This document shows, piece after piece, positions 63,276 through 64,000 of a DNA stretch of 64,000 bases. Source of the DNA: Rossellomorea aquimaris (GTDB lineage Bacteria > Bacillota > Bacilli > Bacillales > Bacillaceae_B); assembly GCF_001877785.1 (NCBI RefSeq), contig NZ_MINN01000150.1:1-64000 (forward strand), in the 5' to 3' direction. Both the position numbers and the translations under genes were made by a program. The notes under the pieces were generated by a model, which was not told the origin of the DNA, made no database searches, and was given only the letters and a program-made list of their open reading frames with translations. Numbering within the stretch: the first letter of the stretch is position 1; each line of letters begins with the position of its first letter.

Positions 63276-63944
63276 TTAGCGTTTATCTAATTTTTTTGTA
63301 AAGAAATCTCCAATGAATTGAATCCCGAACACGATCACCAGGATCATGATGGTCGATGCCAGCGTGACATCATCCCTGCTGCGCTGGAAGCCGTCCAGAT
63401 AGGCAAGGTTGCCAAGTCCGCCTGCCCCGATGACCCCTGCCATAGCGGTATATCCGACAAGGGCGATGGCCGTCACCGTAATACCGGAAATGAGTGCCGG
63501 CATCGATTCGGGTATCAGGACTTTCAGAATGATTGTACTTGTCTTTGCACCCATTGCCTTTGCTGCTTCAATTACGCCTTTGTTTACTTCCCTCAGGGCG
63601 ATTTCAACCATTCTTGCGTAAAACGGGGCTGCCCCGATTATGAGCGCCGGCAGGGCTGCGTTCGCTCCGCGGATGGTATCAAGCAGGAACTTCGTGAACG
63701 GGATCAACAAGACGATCAAGATGATGAACGGGATCGACCTGAATACATTCACGACCGCACTTGTAACCGTATAGGTGAGCTTGTTTTCCCACAGATTTTC
63801 TTTTGAAGTCAAAAATAAAAGAATCCCAAGTATGATGCCTAATACGAAGGTAATAAGTACCGAAACCCCTGTCATATAAAGGGTTTCCAGTGTTGCTTCC
63901 CAAAGCTTTTCCCAATCGACATTCGGAAAGACCGTTTCGATCAT
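63276..63944 (-). CDS. metP: MetP (MetI-type), methionine ABC transporter permease
   Basis: The 222-aa protein has five to six helices and the inner-membrane permease loop (EAAKAMGAKTSTIILKVLIP near residues 125-145) that contacts the ATPase. SALISGITVTAIALVGYTAM follows. Its ATG overlaps the metN stop (ATGA), and metQ begins 15 bases after its stop. Confidence 0.95.
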   Translation of the reverse strand: MIETVFPNVDWEKLWEATLETLYMTGVSVLITFVLGIILGILLFLTSKENLWENKLTYTVTSAVVNVFRSIPFIILIVLLIPFTKFLLDTIRGANAALPALIIGAAPFYARMVEIALREVNKGVIEAAKAMGAKTSTIILKVLIPESMPALISGITVTAIALVGYTAMAGVIGAGGLGNLAYLDGFQRSRDDVTLASTIMILVIVFGIQFIGDFFTKKLDKR

Positions 63945-64000
63945 CCTGCCATCACCTCCACTTTCACCAGCTGGCTTTCGGCAAACGCGAGCGCTTCCTT
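63941..64000 (-). CDS. metN: MetN, methionine ABC transporter ATPase, C-terminal 19 codons
   Basis: The minus strand enters the window in an open frame reading KEALAFAESQLVKVEVMAG and stops at a TGA that overlaps the metP ATG. Position and frame fit the end of MetN. The ATPase motifs and any SAM riboswitch lie outside the window. Confidence 0.75.
   Translation of the reverse strand, partial: KEALAFAESQLVKVEVMAG

Overview
The window is chromosomal DNA of a low-to-moderate GC, endospore-forming Bacillaceae. Almost every gene has a Bacillus subtilis counterpart, and the order follows the yug/yux-yuf-mrp-yui-yum-yut-yun-yur part of that chromosome. The proteins differ clearly from B. subtilis, so I infer a related genus (marine or soil Bacillus sensu lato), not B. 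subtilis itself. Sporulation and germination genes recur throughout: kapB/kapD, a YuzC-like coat gene, yutH, yutC, lytH, yunB and an sda homologue.

Layout: 1-120, edge of an IS3-type element. 0.3-7.4 kb, a lipoprotein peptidyl-prolyl isomerase, kapB, kapD, the MFS transporter yuxJ, class A PBP pbpD, yufK and a small membrane protein. 7.7-13.5 kb, a complete mrpABCDEFG Na+/H+ antiporter operon. 13.6-15.3 kb, ydaT-like, yuxO, a coat-like gene and a Gly/Tyr-rich small gene. 15.8-24.1 kb, yuiF, pepA, yuiD, a cytosolic cobalamin-binding-like protein, yuiC, yuiB, yuiA, a PAS-STAS stressosome protein and a Nudix hydrolase. 24.5-33.4 kb, redox and Fe-S genes: yumB (NDH-2), yumC (ferredoxin/flavodoxin reductase), yutM, yuzB, yutJ, yuzD and an Nfu-type carrier. 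33.5-42 kb, an IrrE-like metalloprotease, a 2-hydroxyacid dehydrogenase, yutH, yutG, sda facing an XRE regulator, yutF, yutE, yutD, yutC and lipA. 42.3-54.8 kb, lytH, then a group I take as inserted (MetS/Na+ symporter, flavin amino-acid oxidase, lysine-riboswitch-controlled NhaC transporter), then yunB, an HD-GYP protein, yunC, yunD, yunE and yunF. 55.5-60.7 kb, sufCDSUB. 61.2-64 kb, an unrecognised 65-residue gene, yurZ and the end of metNPQ.

Three themes connect the genes. Fe-S assembly (suf, nfu, yutM, yuzD) supplies LipA and redox enzymes. Sodium and amino-acid transport is prominent (Mrp, YuiF, MetS/symporter, LysW, MetNPQ). Sporulation control and coat or cortex genes are scattered between them.

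The least explained material is intergenic. First, six arrays of 20-21-bp units (about two DNA helical turns) lie in six gaps; each has its own core sequence, but they share one layout. Second, a modular hairpin repeat of about 140-390 bp appears complete or as fragments seven times, and one copy carries two internal hairpin cassettes in tandem. Third, a folded repeat with a conserved inner stem appears twice. Separately, three genes (yuxJ, sda and the 65-aa gene at 61.2 kb) appear to start at ATT or ATC, each behind a good Shine-Dalgarno sequence and with no usable canonical codon. The sda promoter is covered by two tandem dyads spaced exactly 21 bp. All family assignments are from memory and reading of the sequence; no database search was run.
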